Assembly: GCF_000294775.2 (NCBI RefSeq)
Contig: NZ_CP015506.1
Span: 967,501-1,031,500, forward strand
Direction of reading: 5' to 3'
Source of the DNA: Cytobacillus oceanisediminis 2691
GTDB lineage: Bacteria > Bacillota > Bacilli > Bacillales > Cytobacillaceae
Length of the DNA: 64,000 nucleotides
Every line of letters begins with the position of its first letter. Position 1 is the stretch's first letter. Shown piece by piece: positions 8,685-17,578 of the stretch. The notes beneath the pieces are model-generated. The model searched no databases. It saw only the letters and a program-made list of their open reading frames with translations, and was not told the origin of the DNA. The translations under genes and the position numbers were made by a program.

Positions 8685-9251
8685 ATGAGAAAGGTGTTCT
8701 TCATACTTTTTGCGCTTTTGCTGGCAGGGGGTTCATCATCATTCGCAACAAAATGGCTTGAACTTAATCCCGAAATGGTCGAATCCCGCTCACAAGTTAT
8801 TGTGCTGGGAACATATAATTTTAAAAGCAAACAAAAATCAAGCAAGGGGAATTTTTACGGAAGGCAGTTTCAAGTCGAGAAAGTATATAAAGGAAAAGCA
8901 ACAGAAACCATCACGGCAGGCATTGATGTTTACGATAAAGGATGGGCTGAGGAATATCAGCAGGATGGAGGCAAGTTCCTGTTATTTTTGGAGAAAACAA
9001 AGGAAGCCCGCTTTCTTGTTCCCGTTGCCGGTCCCAATGGAATGGTCCAAGTGCAGGATGGCAGAATTTTATCAGGTCATGAGGGTTTTTACGGAAAAAT
9101 ACTGAGCGGTGAAGCAAGAACACCAAGTCGTGCAGAATCTAATAATGATGGAGGACATCTGCTCGAAGCATTGCTGTTTTCCTTAACAGGCCTTATCACT
9201 TTCCTGTTGATTATTAGGTTTTTAGCAACAGAAAAGGCGAAATCTTATTAA
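8685..9251 (+). CDS. Secreted, C-terminally membrane-anchored hypothetical protein
   Basis: I do not recognise a family. From the ATG at 8685 the protein has 188 residues: a signal peptide (RKVFFILFALLLAGG, cleavage plausible after SSFA), an extracytoplasmic domain of about 120 residues, and a C-terminal hydrophobic helix (LLFSLTGLITFLLIIRFL) with a short positively charged tail. The domain contains QVIVLGTYNF and QVEKVYKGK, a pattern seen in proteins that modulate exported factors. An alternative ATG at 8664 overlaps the Nudix stop (ATGA) but adds a charged leader before the signal peptide. It is the last gene of the three-gene run. Confidence 0.7.
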   Translation: MRKVFFILFALLLAGGSSSFATKWLELNPEMVESRSQVIVLGTYNFKSKQKSSKGNFYGRQFQVEKVYKGKATETITAGIDVYDKGWAEEYQQDGGKFLLFLEKTKEARFLVPVAGPNGMVQVQDGRILSGHEGFYGKILSGEARTPSRAESNNDGGHLLEALLFSLTGLITFLLIIRFLATEKAKSY

Positions 9252-9294
9252 GCACGCCACATTTAGATTATAATAGAGAAATAACAACTATTGA

Positions 9295-10050
<756 letters not shown>

Positions 10051-10056
10051 CCATGG

Positions 10057-10085
10057 ACCAGGGGCATTGCATGTTCCTGGTTTTT
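10057..10085 (+). terminator. Intrinsic terminator after methionine aminopeptidase
   Basis: ACCAGG / CCTGGT stem with a run of T residues directly after it. Confidence 0.7.
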
Positions 10086-10138
10086 ATATAGTATTACGGT
10101 TGAAAAAACTTCATCTAATATTGCTTGAGAAAAAACAC

Positions 10139-10167
10139 TTGAACAATGTCCTCCATTCCGCTAAAAT
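10139..10167 (+). promoter_or_regulatory. Sigma-A promoter of the tyrS leader
   Basis: TTGAAC and TAAAAT separated by exactly 17 bases, about 25 bases before the first conserved T-box leader sequence. Confidence 0.7.
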
Positions 10168-10189
10168 AATAAAAATTTCAAATTTAAAC

Positions 10190-10410
10190 GTAATGACAGA
10201 AACAAGTAGCTGCTTATCTCCCTGTTTTAGAGAGCTGATGCCTGGTGAAAATCAGCACAAAGATAACAGTGAATTACCTTCTTGAACTTTCTCTGTGAAC
10301 AGGAGTAGCAGGGAACGGCACGGGCCGTTAATCCGCTGAGTGGAAGAGCAATCTTCAAAAAGGGTGGTACCGCGTTAGCCACGTCCCTTTCTTTAGGGGC
10401 GTGGTTTTTT
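10190..10410 (+). promoter_or_regulatory. Tyrosine T-box riboswitch
   Basis: The leader RNA reads uncharged tRNA-Tyr and controls tyrS by transcription antitermination. The conserved sequence AGGGTGGTACCGCG is present at 10361-10374. The upstream Stem I has the usual AGAGAGCTGATG and GGTGAAAATCAGCA pieces. A TAC triplet at 10275-10277, in GAATTACCTT, is in the position of the specifier loop and matches tyrosine. A terminator stem CCACGTCCC / GGGGCGTGG followed by T6 closes the leader at 10379-10410, and the T-box sequence is positioned to form the competing antiterminator. Confidence 0.95.
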
Positions 10411-10439
10411 GTATTCCGATAATAGAAAGGATAGGGGAC

Positions 10440-11696
10440 ATGGGGGATTTTTTTGGAAAATTAACAGCCCAGCAAAAACACGAAACAGAGAGGCAGCTGG
10501 AGGTATACCGCAATGGTGTCCAGGATATTCTGCCTGAAGCAGAGCTAAAGAATAAAATAGCCAAGTCCATTTTTCAAAACCAGCCTTTAAAAATTAAGCT
10601 GGGGCTTGATCCTTCTGCACCGGATGTCCATATCGGCCATACGGTTGTGCTGAATAAACTAAAGCAGTTCCAGGACAATGGCCATATCATCCAGCTGATT
10701 ATTGGCGATTTTACCGGAAAAATTGGCGACCCGACAGGCAAATCCGCAGCCCGAAACCAGCTCACCGATGAAGAGGTGAAACGTAATGCCAAAACATACT
10801 TCGAGCAATTCAGCAAAGTGCTGGACATGAATAAGGTCGATCTTCACTACAACTCAGCATGGCTTTCGGATCTCCAGCTTGAAGACGTCATCCGCCTGTC
10901 TGCCAGCATAACAGTTGCCCGCCTGCTGGAACGCAATGACTTTTCAGAGCGCCTGTCCACAGGCAAACCGATCTCTCTTCATGAATTTTTCTACCCGCTG
11001 ATGCAGGGATATGACTCGGTTGTACTCGAAAGCGATATCGAGCTTGGCGGGAATGATCAGCACTTCAATGTCCTGATGGGACGCCATCTGCAGGAGCATT
11101 TCCAAAAAGAAAAGCAGGTGGTCATCCTGATGCCGCTCCTTGAAGGCCTGGATGGCAAAGAGAAAATGTCCAAATCAAAAAACAATTACATTGGTGTCGA
11201 TGAAGATCCCAATAATATGTACGGCAAAACCATGTCCATCCCGGATGAGCTGATTCCAAAATACTTCAATCTCGCAACAGATCTGCCAGTAAAAGAAAAA
11301 CAGCAAATCGCAGAGGGGCTCGAAAACGGCACACTTCATCCGCGTGACGCCAAAATGCTTTTAGGTAAAACAATCGTCCGCATGTACCATGGCACAGGTG
11401 AAGCCGATAAAGCCGAACTGCATTTCAAAACTATTTTCCAAAAGGGAGCCATGCCGGATGAGATCCCGGAAGCCGAATGGAAGGGTGAAGGTGAAGTCCT
11501 CATTACAGACCTGCTTGCCGGCCTCGGCCTGCTTTCCTCCAAAACGGAAGCCAGAAAAATGATTGCGGGCGGCGGCATCCGTTTAAACGGACAGAAAGTC
11601 GGCGATGTTCAGATGCTCGTGAAAATCACAGACGGATTAGTTCTGCAGGCAGGCAAAAGAAAATTTGTGAAACTAAGGCTTAGCAGTGCAAAGTAG
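10440..11696 (+). CDS. tyrS: Tyrosine--tRNA ligase (KMSKS / TyrZ type)
   Basis: Class I aminoacyl-tRNA synthetase of 418 residues. The HIGH motif is at residues 64-67 ([10 protein letters not shown]) and KMSKS at 242-246. An S4-like RNA-binding domain occupies the C-terminus ([19 protein letters not shown]). The KMSKS form and the insert [18 protein letters not shown] mark the second bacterial TyrRS type, like B. subtilis TyrZ rather than TyrS. The ATG at 10440 is preferred over an earlier frame start inside the terminator because AAAGGATAGGGG precedes it. Control is by the tyrosine T-box directly upstream. Confidence 0.95.
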   Translation: MGDFFGKLTAQQKHETERQLEVYRNGVQDILPEAELKNKIAKSIFQNQPLKIKLGLDPSAPDVHIGHTVVLNKLKQFQDNGHIIQLIIGDFTGKIGDPTGKSAARNQLTDEEVKRNAKTYFEQFSKVLDMNKVDLHYNSAWLSDLQLEDVIRLSASITVARLLERNDFSERLSTGKPISLHEFFYPLMQGYDSVVLESDIELGGNDQHFNVLMGRHLQEHFQKEKQVVILMPLLEGLDGKEKMSKSKNNYIGVDEDPNNMYGKTMSIPDELIPKYFNLATDLPVKEKQQIAEGLENGTLHPRDAKMLLGKTIVRMYHGTGEADKAELHFKTIFQKGAMPDEIPEAEWKGEGEVLITDLLAGLGLLSSKTEARKMIAGGGIRLNGQKVGDVQMLVKITDGLVLQAGKRKFVKLRLSSAK

Positions 11697-11774
11697 GCAT
11701 ATCGCTTTTTCCTCCTGGCACTTTCAAGATATGATAGAATAGACGAAATTTTTAAAGAAAAGCAGGTGAAGGAA

Positions 11775-12770
11775 ATGAAAGCGATCATTCATGAAGGAGT
11801 AGCAGGCCGCGCGGGATTATCTTATGGTGAACTGGAAAAGTCCGATCCGGGTAACGGCGAGGTGAGGGTGAAATTAAAAACGGCAGGCTTGAATCATCGT
11901 GATTTATTTGTCCTGAACCGCCACAAGCCAGAAGATCCTGCGCTTGTCATCGGTTCAGACGGAGCGGGAGTCATAGACTCAGTCGGAGAAGGCGTTACAC
12001 ACGTGAAGCCAGGTGATGAGGTCATCATCAATCCCGGACTGGGATGGAAGGAAAAGAGCGATGCACCGCCAGCAGGCTTTGAAATCGTCGGCTTGCCGTT
12101 TCATGGCACATTCGCCGAATATATCACCATTCCTGCTGAAAACACAGCACCCAAGCCGGCGTATTTAACCTGGGAGGAAGCGGGCGTCCTATCCCTGTCT
12201 GCACTAACCGCCTACAGAGCATTGTTCACAAGAGGAAAGCTTCAGTCAGGCATGAAGGTGTTCATTCCAGGGATTGGAGGAGGAGTTGCAACCTTCTTAA
12301 TGCAATTTGCAAAAGCAGCGGGAGCAACCGTTTACGCAGCTTCCCGTTCGGAGGAAAAATGTCAGAGAGCACTTGAACTCGGTGCGGATAAAGCCCTGAA
12401 CAGCAGTGAAGACTGGAATGGAGTCCTTGGCGGGGAAAAAGTGGATCTTGTCATTGAATCAGTTGGCCCTGCGACATTCAATAAATCGCTCGAAATCCTG
12501 CGTAATGGCGGCACCATCGTAACATTTGGCTCCTCCACAGGAGATCAGCTGGAACTAAATCTCCGCAGCCTTTTTTATGCCCAGCAAAACCTGCTTGGCT
12601 CAACAATGGGTAGCGCGGAGGAATACCATGAAATGCTCCAGTTTATTGAAAAGCATCAAATCAGGCCGGTATTGGATCAGGCGCTTCCGCTGGAAGAATT
12701 CGAGAAAGCTTTTGACAGACTCGATAACGCAGAACAATGGGGGAAGATTGCTTTTAAAATTAGTGTATAA
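11775..12770 (+). CDS. Zinc-binding-dehydrogenase-type MDR oxidoreductase (quinone reductase-like)
   Basis: Medium-chain dehydrogenase/reductase of 331 residues. The GroES-like N-terminus has LNHRDLFVLNRHKPEDPALVIGSDGAGVI. The Rossmann domain has GGGVATFLMQFAKAAGATVYAAS. Catalytic-zinc cysteines of alcohol dehydrogenases are absent, which points to the zinc-free quinone-reductase/enoyl-reductase branch (YogA-like). An in-frame GTG nine bases upstream is possible, but the ATG at 11775 is better placed after GGTGAAGG. The substrate is unknown. Confidence 0.82.
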   Translation: MKAIIHEGVAGRAGLSYGELEKSDPGNGEVRVKLKTAGLNHRDLFVLNRHKPEDPALVIGSDGAGVIDSVGEGVTHVKPGDEVIINPGLGWKEKSDAPPAGFEIVGLPFHGTFAEYITIPAENTAPKPAYLTWEEAGVLSLSALTAYRALFTRGKLQSGMKVFIPGIGGGVATFLMQFAKAAGATVYAASRSEEKCQRALELGADKALNSSEDWNGVLGGEKVDLVIESVGPATFNKSLEILRNGGTIVTFGSSTGDQLELNLRSLFYAQQNLLGSTMGSAEEYHEMLQFIEKHQIRPVLDQALPLEEFEKAFDRLDNAEQWGKIAFKISV

Positions 12771-12775
12771 AAAAG

Positions 12776-12815
12776 GGGTGAGATTCTGCGAAAAGCAGTG
12801 TCTCACCCTGTTTCT
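12776..12815 (+). terminator. Intrinsic terminator
   Basis: GGGTGAGA / TCTCACCC outer stem with an inner CTGC / GCAG stem and GAAAA loop, followed by TGTTTCTT. It ends the dehydrogenase gene just before the palindromic repeat. Confidence 0.75.
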
Positions 12816-12817
12816 TC

Positions 12818-12881
12818 CTGTCTAGCTCCAGAGCCTGCCCCCTCGAGGTGCCGGGGGCGGGCAAGGCTCTTTCGCTTTTCT
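12818..12881. repeat. GC-rich palindromic intergenic repeat (short version)
   Basis: Begins CTGTCTAGCTCCAGAGCC and ends GGCTCTTTCGCTTTTCTTA. The arms GAGCCTGCCCCC and GGGGGCGGGCAAGGCTC form a long imperfect hairpin around CTCGAG. Longer relatives lie at 51756-51985 and 58111-58287. It abuts the lactonase stop codon and could act as its terminator on the minus strand. Confidence 0.7.
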
Positions 12882-13921
12882 TACACATGTAAAAACTTCA
12901 CACAAACCGGATCCGGAACCATAACATCAGATTGAAGTAATGAAAGCTTCCCGGTATTCTCATCACGGGAATACAAAACAATATTGCTGGAATTCTGGTT
13001 GGAGCCAATCAAAAATTTCTCGGTTGGATCAAGCACAAAGTCGCGCGGCCAGTTTCCTTCTGTGGAGGTATGCTCCACAAAAGCAAGCTCTCCATTATCG
13101 GGATTGACGGAGAACACCGCAATGCTGTCGTGTCCGCGGTTGCCGGCATAAATGAAGCGGCCGTCTGAAGAAATATGAATGGCGCTTCCCTGGTTATTTT
13201 CCGTAAAACCTTCCGGAATCGTGGAAATAGCCTGCTTTTGAACTAAGCTTCCATCCTCATGGTACTGAAGCAAAAGAACCTCTGAGCTAAACTCAGTCAT
13301 TACATAGGCGTACCTTCCATTTGGGTGGAACACAAGGTGTCTCGGACCGCAGCCCGGCTTTACAGACAGGATGCTTTTTTCCTTCAGAATTCCATCATTC
13401 ACTTCATACGTAATCACCTGGTCCGTTCCCAGGTCAACTGCAACTAAATATTTTTCGTCCGGAGTAAGTCCTGCATAGTGAGTATGCGGTTTTTCCTGCC
13501 TGCTGTCAGGTCCGGATCCGCTATGTTCAATTACCGAAACGGCAGGGTTTAGAGAGCCGTCTTCATTTGTTAAGTAGGACTCCACTGTCCCTTTATGGTA
13601 GTTTGCACTGAAAACATTTCGGACAGATGTATCGACACTGACGTGGCAAGGAGGAGAGCCATCTGCCACCTGGCTGTTGATTTTCTCAAGTGAACCGCAG
13701 CTGTCCAAACGATAGGCAGCTACTCCGCCGGATTCGCCTTCCTTGGCAACCGAGTATAAAAATTGATTATCCTGGCTGATTGTTAAATAAGTGGGATTAT
13801 CCAGTTTTGCTGCCGTTTTCACATCGGAAATTCTGCCTGCTTCTGCATCCAGAACAAATGAATAAATCCCTTCACTTTCACCCTTTGTGTATGTTCCTAT
13901 GTATCCTCTGTACTTGGCCAT
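12881..13921 (-). CDS. pgl: Lactonase family protein (6-phosphogluconolactonase, YkgB-like)
   Basis: Seven-bladed beta-propeller of 346 residues. The N-terminus YRGYIGTYTKGESEGIYSF and the repeated blade motifs (YLTISQDNQFLYSV, GRYAYVMTEFSSEV, GRFIYAGNRGHDSIAVF, WPRDFVLDPTEKFLI) are those of the YbhE/YkgB lactonases. These enzymes hydrolyse 6-phosphogluconolactone in the oxidative pentose phosphate path. The conserved KPGCGPRHLVFHPNG holds the probable catalytic Arg and His. No signal peptide is present. No other pentose phosphate genes are adjacent. Confidence 0.85.
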   Translation of the reverse strand: MAKYRGYIGTYTKGESEGIYSFVLDAEAGRISDVKTAAKLDNPTYLTISQDNQFLYSVAKEGESGGVAAYRLDSCGSLEKINSQVADGSPPCHVSVDTSVRNVFSANYHKGTVESYLTNEDGSLNPAVSVIEHSGSGPDSRQEKPHTHYAGLTPDEKYLVAVDLGTDQVITYEVNDGILKEKSILSVKPGCGPRHLVFHPNGRYAYVMTEFSSEVLLLQYHEDGSLVQKQAISTIPEGFTENNQGSAIHISSDGRFIYAGNRGHDSIAVFSVNPDNGELAFVEHTSTEGNWPRDFVLDPTEKFLIGSNQNSSNIVLYSRDENTGKLSLLQSDVMVPDPVCVKFLHV

Positions 13922-14046
13922 ATGAAGCCTCCTTTAAATGCTTTCTTCTAAAATTACTCTATCATACATAGCGGTTCAAACAAAAGGAAGAGGAATTTTA
14001 CAATCGACAAAGAATAGTAAAATGGTATATATACGAAAGGATGATT

Positions 14047-14811
14047 ATGTTGAACGCACCCCATTCGATTTTGTCAGTTTGGAAAAAATTTGATCGCTTT
14101 CCGATGGAGACCCTGACAAAAGCATGGTTTTACGATAAAGCCGGCATTAAAAAGCAGCGGGAGGTTTCCTTAATGAAGGAGCACCATGATCAGTATGGCA
14201 TTACCGGAAACTGTTTTGACCTGGCGATCTGGCTTCTTCATGAATTTAAGCAGGCTGGAATCGATGCCTATCCGGTTGGCCACGAATTGAAAACATCTTC
14301 AGCCCATGCAGCAGTGGTGGCAGTGGATGAAGAGGGGCGCCGCTTTCTATGTGACCTGGGCGACCAATGGCTGCAGCCCATATTAATTGATCCGGAGGCA
14401 AGAGACTTTACGCCGGAAAAAGTAAGCGGATTTTTCCCGGCAGCAGATGTTCAGGTCTCATCTGAAGACGGACAGCTGGAAATTGCTTATCACCGCCCAA
14501 ACGGAAAAATATCGCGGCAGAGTTATGATACGGATCCGGCAGCCATGAACATTTTCCTGGAAGCAGCTGAACGATCTCAGAACACTATTTATCCAAAGGC
14601 ATTGCTGGAACAGCGGATTCCCTATAAAAATGAAACCGCCCATTGGGAATTTTATAATTGGGAAAGCTTCCTCAGTACAACAGAAGGCCTGTATCATGAC
14701 TCTCCTGTGGATACTATTGAAGAATGGTCTGCCCGGATTCATGAAAAGACAGGGTATGATAAGGAATTTTTAATTGAAGCATTGGGCTTCTATAAGAAGC
14801 TGGGAGATTGA
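14047..14811 (+). CDS. Arylamine N-acetyltransferase-like / transglutaminase-fold hypothetical protein
   Basis: Protein of 254 residues without clear close family. A Cys-His-Asp set in the right order can be read: Cys in ITGNCFDLAIWLL (about residue 57), His in SSAHAAVVAVDEEG (about 85), and Asp in RRFLCDLGDQWLQP (about 103). This order and spacing match the NAT/transglutaminase-like superfamily, where the trio makes a thiol acyltransferase or hydrolase site. The C-terminal half is unassigned. The ATG at 14047 is chosen over one six bases upstream because GAAAGG then has workable spacing. The gene is monocistronic. Confidence 0.65.
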   Translation: MLNAPHSILSVWKKFDRFPMETLTKAWFYDKAGIKKQREVSLMKEHHDQYGITGNCFDLAIWLLHEFKQAGIDAYPVGHELKTSSAHAAVVAVDEEGRRFLCDLGDQWLQPILIDPEARDFTPEKVSGFFPAADVQVSSEDGQLEIAYHRPNGKISRQSYDTDPAAMNIFLEAAERSQNTIYPKALLEQRIPYKNETAHWEFYNWESFLSTTEGLYHDSPVDTIEEWSARIHEKTGYDKEFLIEALGFYKKLGD

Positions 14812-14850
14812 AAAACTGATGCTGGTTGAGAATCTTTTTATCTGAATGTC

Positions 14851-14937
14851 ACTCAAAAACTGGATTCGCTCATAAGATCTGACTTTCGCCCATAAACACA
14901 AAAAATCACTCAAAACATCTCAAGCTTGCCCATAACG
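14851..14937. repeat. 20-nt periodic degenerate repeat array (satellite locus)
   Basis: Units around TTCGCTCATAA, TTCGCCCATAA, ATCACTCAAAA and TTGCCCATAA have their CATAA-like cores starting at 14871, 14891, 14911 and 14931, exactly 20 bases apart, with a weaker unit at 14854. It fills the gap between two hypothetical genes and is non-coding. Confidence 0.65.
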
Positions 14938-14958
14938 CCAGGAACTAAAGGAGCTGCC

Positions 14959-15255
14959 ATGTACATAAAACTCTATCAATATCATATCCGCCCGGAAAAC
15001 GAACAGGAACTGATGCTGCTCCAGCGGAAAGCCGGTCATATCTACCGGAATTACATCGATGTTCAGACCAAAATGTTAAAAAACAAGATAGATGAGACAA
15101 AGTGGACAGAAATCAGTTTTTTTAAGTCGGAAGAAGACTATCAAAACAAGCTGCCGCTGATTAACAGCAATGCCGACATTCAGGAGCTTTACAGAAGGTT
15201 TGAATCTCTGCTGATCAGCGAAATAAAGGAAGAAGATTATGAGGAATGGCTTTAA
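14959..15255 (+). CDS. Hypothetical protein, 98 aa, possible dimeric alpha-beta barrel
   Basis: I do not recognise a named family. The alternation of a beta-strand (YIKLYQYHI), a long amphipathic helix, a second strand (TEISFFKSEED) and further helices resembles the ferredoxin-like dimeric alpha-beta barrel (ABM/DABB) fold. AAAGGAG lies five bases before the ATG at 14959; earlier in-frame codons run into the repeat array. No partner gene is evident. Confidence 0.65.
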   Translation: MYIKLYQYHIRPENEQELMLLQRKAGHIYRNYIDVQTKMLKNKIDETKWTEISFFKSEEDYQNKLPLINSNADIQELYRRFESLLISEIKEEDYEEWL

Positions 15256-15375
15256 AACCATAGTTAATGACTCTTCCTCTTAAGGAAATCCTCCTATTTA
15301 TTCTCCATTCTGTTATTTTGAAGATATAGTAGGATATAATCGAAGCAGGACATAAGAGAGGGGATATACATACAG

Positions 15376-16191
15376 ATGGAGCCTATTCGAAAAGTTTCAG
15401 CGTATCTTACTCAAAATGCGGAGGTATTATCAGAAGAGATTGTTGCAGAAATCGTAAGCCGGTTTGGTTTCGAAATTCCCAAACAGGAAATTGATGCGGC
15501 CGTTTCGATGTATGTTGAGTTTATAAATTATCTGGGAGTCATGATTGCTAACAGCGAAAATCGGGTTCCTGAAGGACTGGTCGAGTGGAGTAAAGGAAAC
15601 GGCGAACGGGCTGCCTCCCTGGGAGGAAAAATTTCCGATATAGTCACCCGATATCCGGACACCCGCATTGTTTTTACTGATAGATTACGTAATATAGGGA
15701 TGGAATTTGAGTTAACAGCGGATGAAGTTATTTCTATTGTGAAAAAAGTAAACTACATACTCGACATCAGCATTAATGAAACCGTATTTGCTTTTGAACG
15801 GCACTCGGAGGAACAATTAAAGGAGACCCAATCCCAGGTAAATGAACTGTCTGCTGCCATTGTACCGATTCAGGACAGCATTGCCATTCTGCCGTTGATC
15901 GGCAGCATAGACTACGACAGAGCACAAATCATCATTGAGAAAACAGTCCCGCGGGTAAGCCAGCTGGGAATTGAAACCTTAATTATCGACTTTTCCGGCA
16001 CGGTGAATATAGATATTGAAATCGCCAAGCACATCTTTGATATCCGGAATATCCTCCTGCTGATCGGTGTCAACACCATTGCCACAGGTGTCAGACCGGA
16101 TTTGGCAAAGAAAGCCGTTACCCTTGGCATTGACTTATCATCCCTTGAAGTATATTCGAACGTCCTGCAGGCGATTAGAAGCATTAAATAA
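15376..16191 (+). CDS. RsbR-type STAS-domain stressosome protein
   Basis: Protein of 271 residues with an N-terminal non-haem-globin-like sensor region (about 1-140) and a C-terminal STAS domain (about 155-270), the layout of RsbR paralogues in the stressosome that control the RsbT-SigB pathway. The STAS core DFSGTVNIDIEIAKHIF followed by IATGVRPDLAKKAV aligns with the two phosphorylation regions of RsbRA. In the first, the usual Thr is replaced by a Ser (FSG for ITG). A linker helix (HSEEQLKETQSQVNELS) joins the domains. The gene is alone, not in an rsb operon, as is common for RsbR co-antagonists. Confidence 0.85.
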   Translation: MEPIRKVSAYLTQNAEVLSEEIVAEIVSRFGFEIPKQEIDAAVSMYVEFINYLGVMIANSENRVPEGLVEWSKGNGERAASLGGKISDIVTRYPDTRIVFTDRLRNIGMEFELTADEVISIVKKVNYILDISINETVFAFERHSEEQLKETQSQVNELSAAIVPIQDSIAILPLIGSIDYDRAQIIIEKTVPRVSQLGIETLIIDFSGTVNIDIEIAKHIFDIRNILLLIGVNTIATGVRPDLAKKAVTLGIDLSSLEVYSNVLQAIRSIK

Positions 16192-16202
16192 ATTAAATGA
16201 TT

Positions 16203-16228
16203 GAAGCTGCTGAAGCGGCTTCTTTTTA
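16203..16228 (+). terminator. Intrinsic terminator after the RsbR-like gene
   Basis: GAAGCTGC-TGAA-GCGGCTTC stem-loop followed by TTTTTATA. Confidence 0.8.
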
Positions 16229-16240
16229 TATAAAAAAATA

Positions 16241-16269
16241 TTGTCGAACCCCCACTCCCATGATAGTAT
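16241..16269 (+). promoter_or_regulatory. mtnKA promoter
   Basis: TTGTCG and TAGTAT separated by 17 bases. The leader from the expected start point to the mtnK ATG is only about 70 bases and shows no SAM-I (S-box) aptamer. Confidence 0.55.
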
Positions 16270-16344
16270 TTAGATATTTTCAAATATATTAAATTCACAA
16301 AACATAGCTACTATCAAAAAAGATTCGTATTGGAGGCTTTTTGC

Positions 16345-17568
16345 ATGACTGTTTTTACATCCGCCTATTTTACAATGACTGAACAGGAAGCCATTGAATA
16401 TGCCAAAACAAGACTGAATTATTTTGCTCCAGATGCCGAATTGGACTGCAGGGAAATTGGCGATGGCAATTTAAACTATGTGTTCAAGCTGACGGACCAT
16501 AAACACAATAAGTCTCTGATCATCAAGCAGGCTGGTCCGGTTGCCAGAATCTCTGATGAATTTAAGCTGTCTCCTGACCGCAACCGCATTGAATACGAAA
16601 TTCTGGATCTGCAAAACAAACTCGCTCCAGGTTTTGTGCCAAAAGTGTTTAGCTACGATCCCATTATGAACTGTACCGCGATGGAGGATCTGTCTGATTA
16701 TACCATCATGAGAACAGCCTTAATGCGGCATGAAAAATTCCCGCTGTTTGCTGACCATATCTCGACTTTCCTGGTAAATACCCTTTTGCTTACTTCCGAT
16801 GTTGTAATGGGGCATAAGGAAAAGAAAGAGCTGGTCCAAAAATTCACCAACCCGGAATTATGCGAAATTTCAGAGGACCTCGTCTTCACAGAACCGTTTT
16901 ACGATTGTCCGAGAAATGAAGTGTTTGAAGGCACCAGGGAATTTGCCAAAAGGGAAATATGGGAAGACCCGAAGCTTCAGCTTGAAACTGCAAAGCTTAA
17001 ATTCGAGTTTATGACCCATGCCCAGTCCCTTCTGCATGGCGATCTGCACACAGGCTCGATTTTTGTAAAAGAAGATTCTACTAAAATCATTGATCCCGAA
17101 TTCGCATTCTGCGGCCCTGCCGGCTACGATGTCGGCAACGTGATCGCCAACCTGATTTTCGCCTATGTGAACGCGAAATATACAATGGCAGATGGTGAAG
17201 AAAGACAGGTTCAGCTGGAATATCTCGAAAATACAATGGAAGATATTATAGACTTGTTCAAAAAGAAATTCCTCCGGGCATGGGAGGAGAAAGCAACTGA
17301 GCAAACAGCCCGTTATGATGGGTTTAAAGAATATTATCTGGATGCAGTCCTGCGTGACACAGCAGCTGTCACGGGACTTGAACTGTGCAGAAGAATTATC
17401 GGGCTGGCATCTGTCAAGGATGTCACTTCCATTGAAGAATACAGCAGCAGAGCTGCAGCGGAAAAGATTTGTCTGGCAGCCGGAAAAATGTTTATTATGG
17501 ATAGGGAATCTTTTAAAACAGGTGAGGATTTTGTACGTATTCTAAAAGACTGTGAAAAAAGGTTCTAA
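16345..17568 (+). CDS. mtnK: S-methyl-5-thioribose kinase
   Basis: First step of methylthioribose recycling in methionine salvage: ATP-dependent phosphorylation of MTR. The protein has 407 residues with an aminoglycoside-phosphotransferase fold. The catalytic loop LLHGDLHTGSIFV and the metal-binding IDPEFAFCGPAGYDVGN are both intact. The glycine-containing nucleotide loop is EIGDGNLNYVF. GGAGG lies eight bases before the ATG at 16345. The stop is 11 bases before the mtnA start with a strong ribosome site between, so the two genes form an operon. Confidence 0.95.
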   Translation: MTVFTSAYFTMTEQEAIEYAKTRLNYFAPDAELDCREIGDGNLNYVFKLTDHKHNKSLIIKQAGPVARISDEFKLSPDRNRIEYEILDLQNKLAPGFVPKVFSYDPIMNCTAMEDLSDYTIMRTALMRHEKFPLFADHISTFLVNTLLLTSDVVMGHKEKKELVQKFTNPELCEISEDLVFTEPFYDCPRNEVFEGTREFAKREIWEDPKLQLETAKLKFEFMTHAQSLLHGDLHTGSIFVKEDSTKIIDPEFAFCGPAGYDVGNVIANLIFAYVNAKYTMADGEERQVQLEYLENTMEDIIDLFKKKFLRAWEEKATEQTARYDGFKEYYLDAVLRDTAAVTGLELCRRIIGLASVKDVTSIEEYSSRAAAEKICLAAGKMFIMDRESFKTGEDFVRILKDCEKRF

Positions 17569-17578
17569 AGGAGGCAGC

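Noticed and set aside
16200..16345. SAM-I riboswitch before mtnK
   Set aside because: Looked for the expected conserved stem and GGCAACC-like segments and found none; only a terminator of the preceding gene and a promoter are present.
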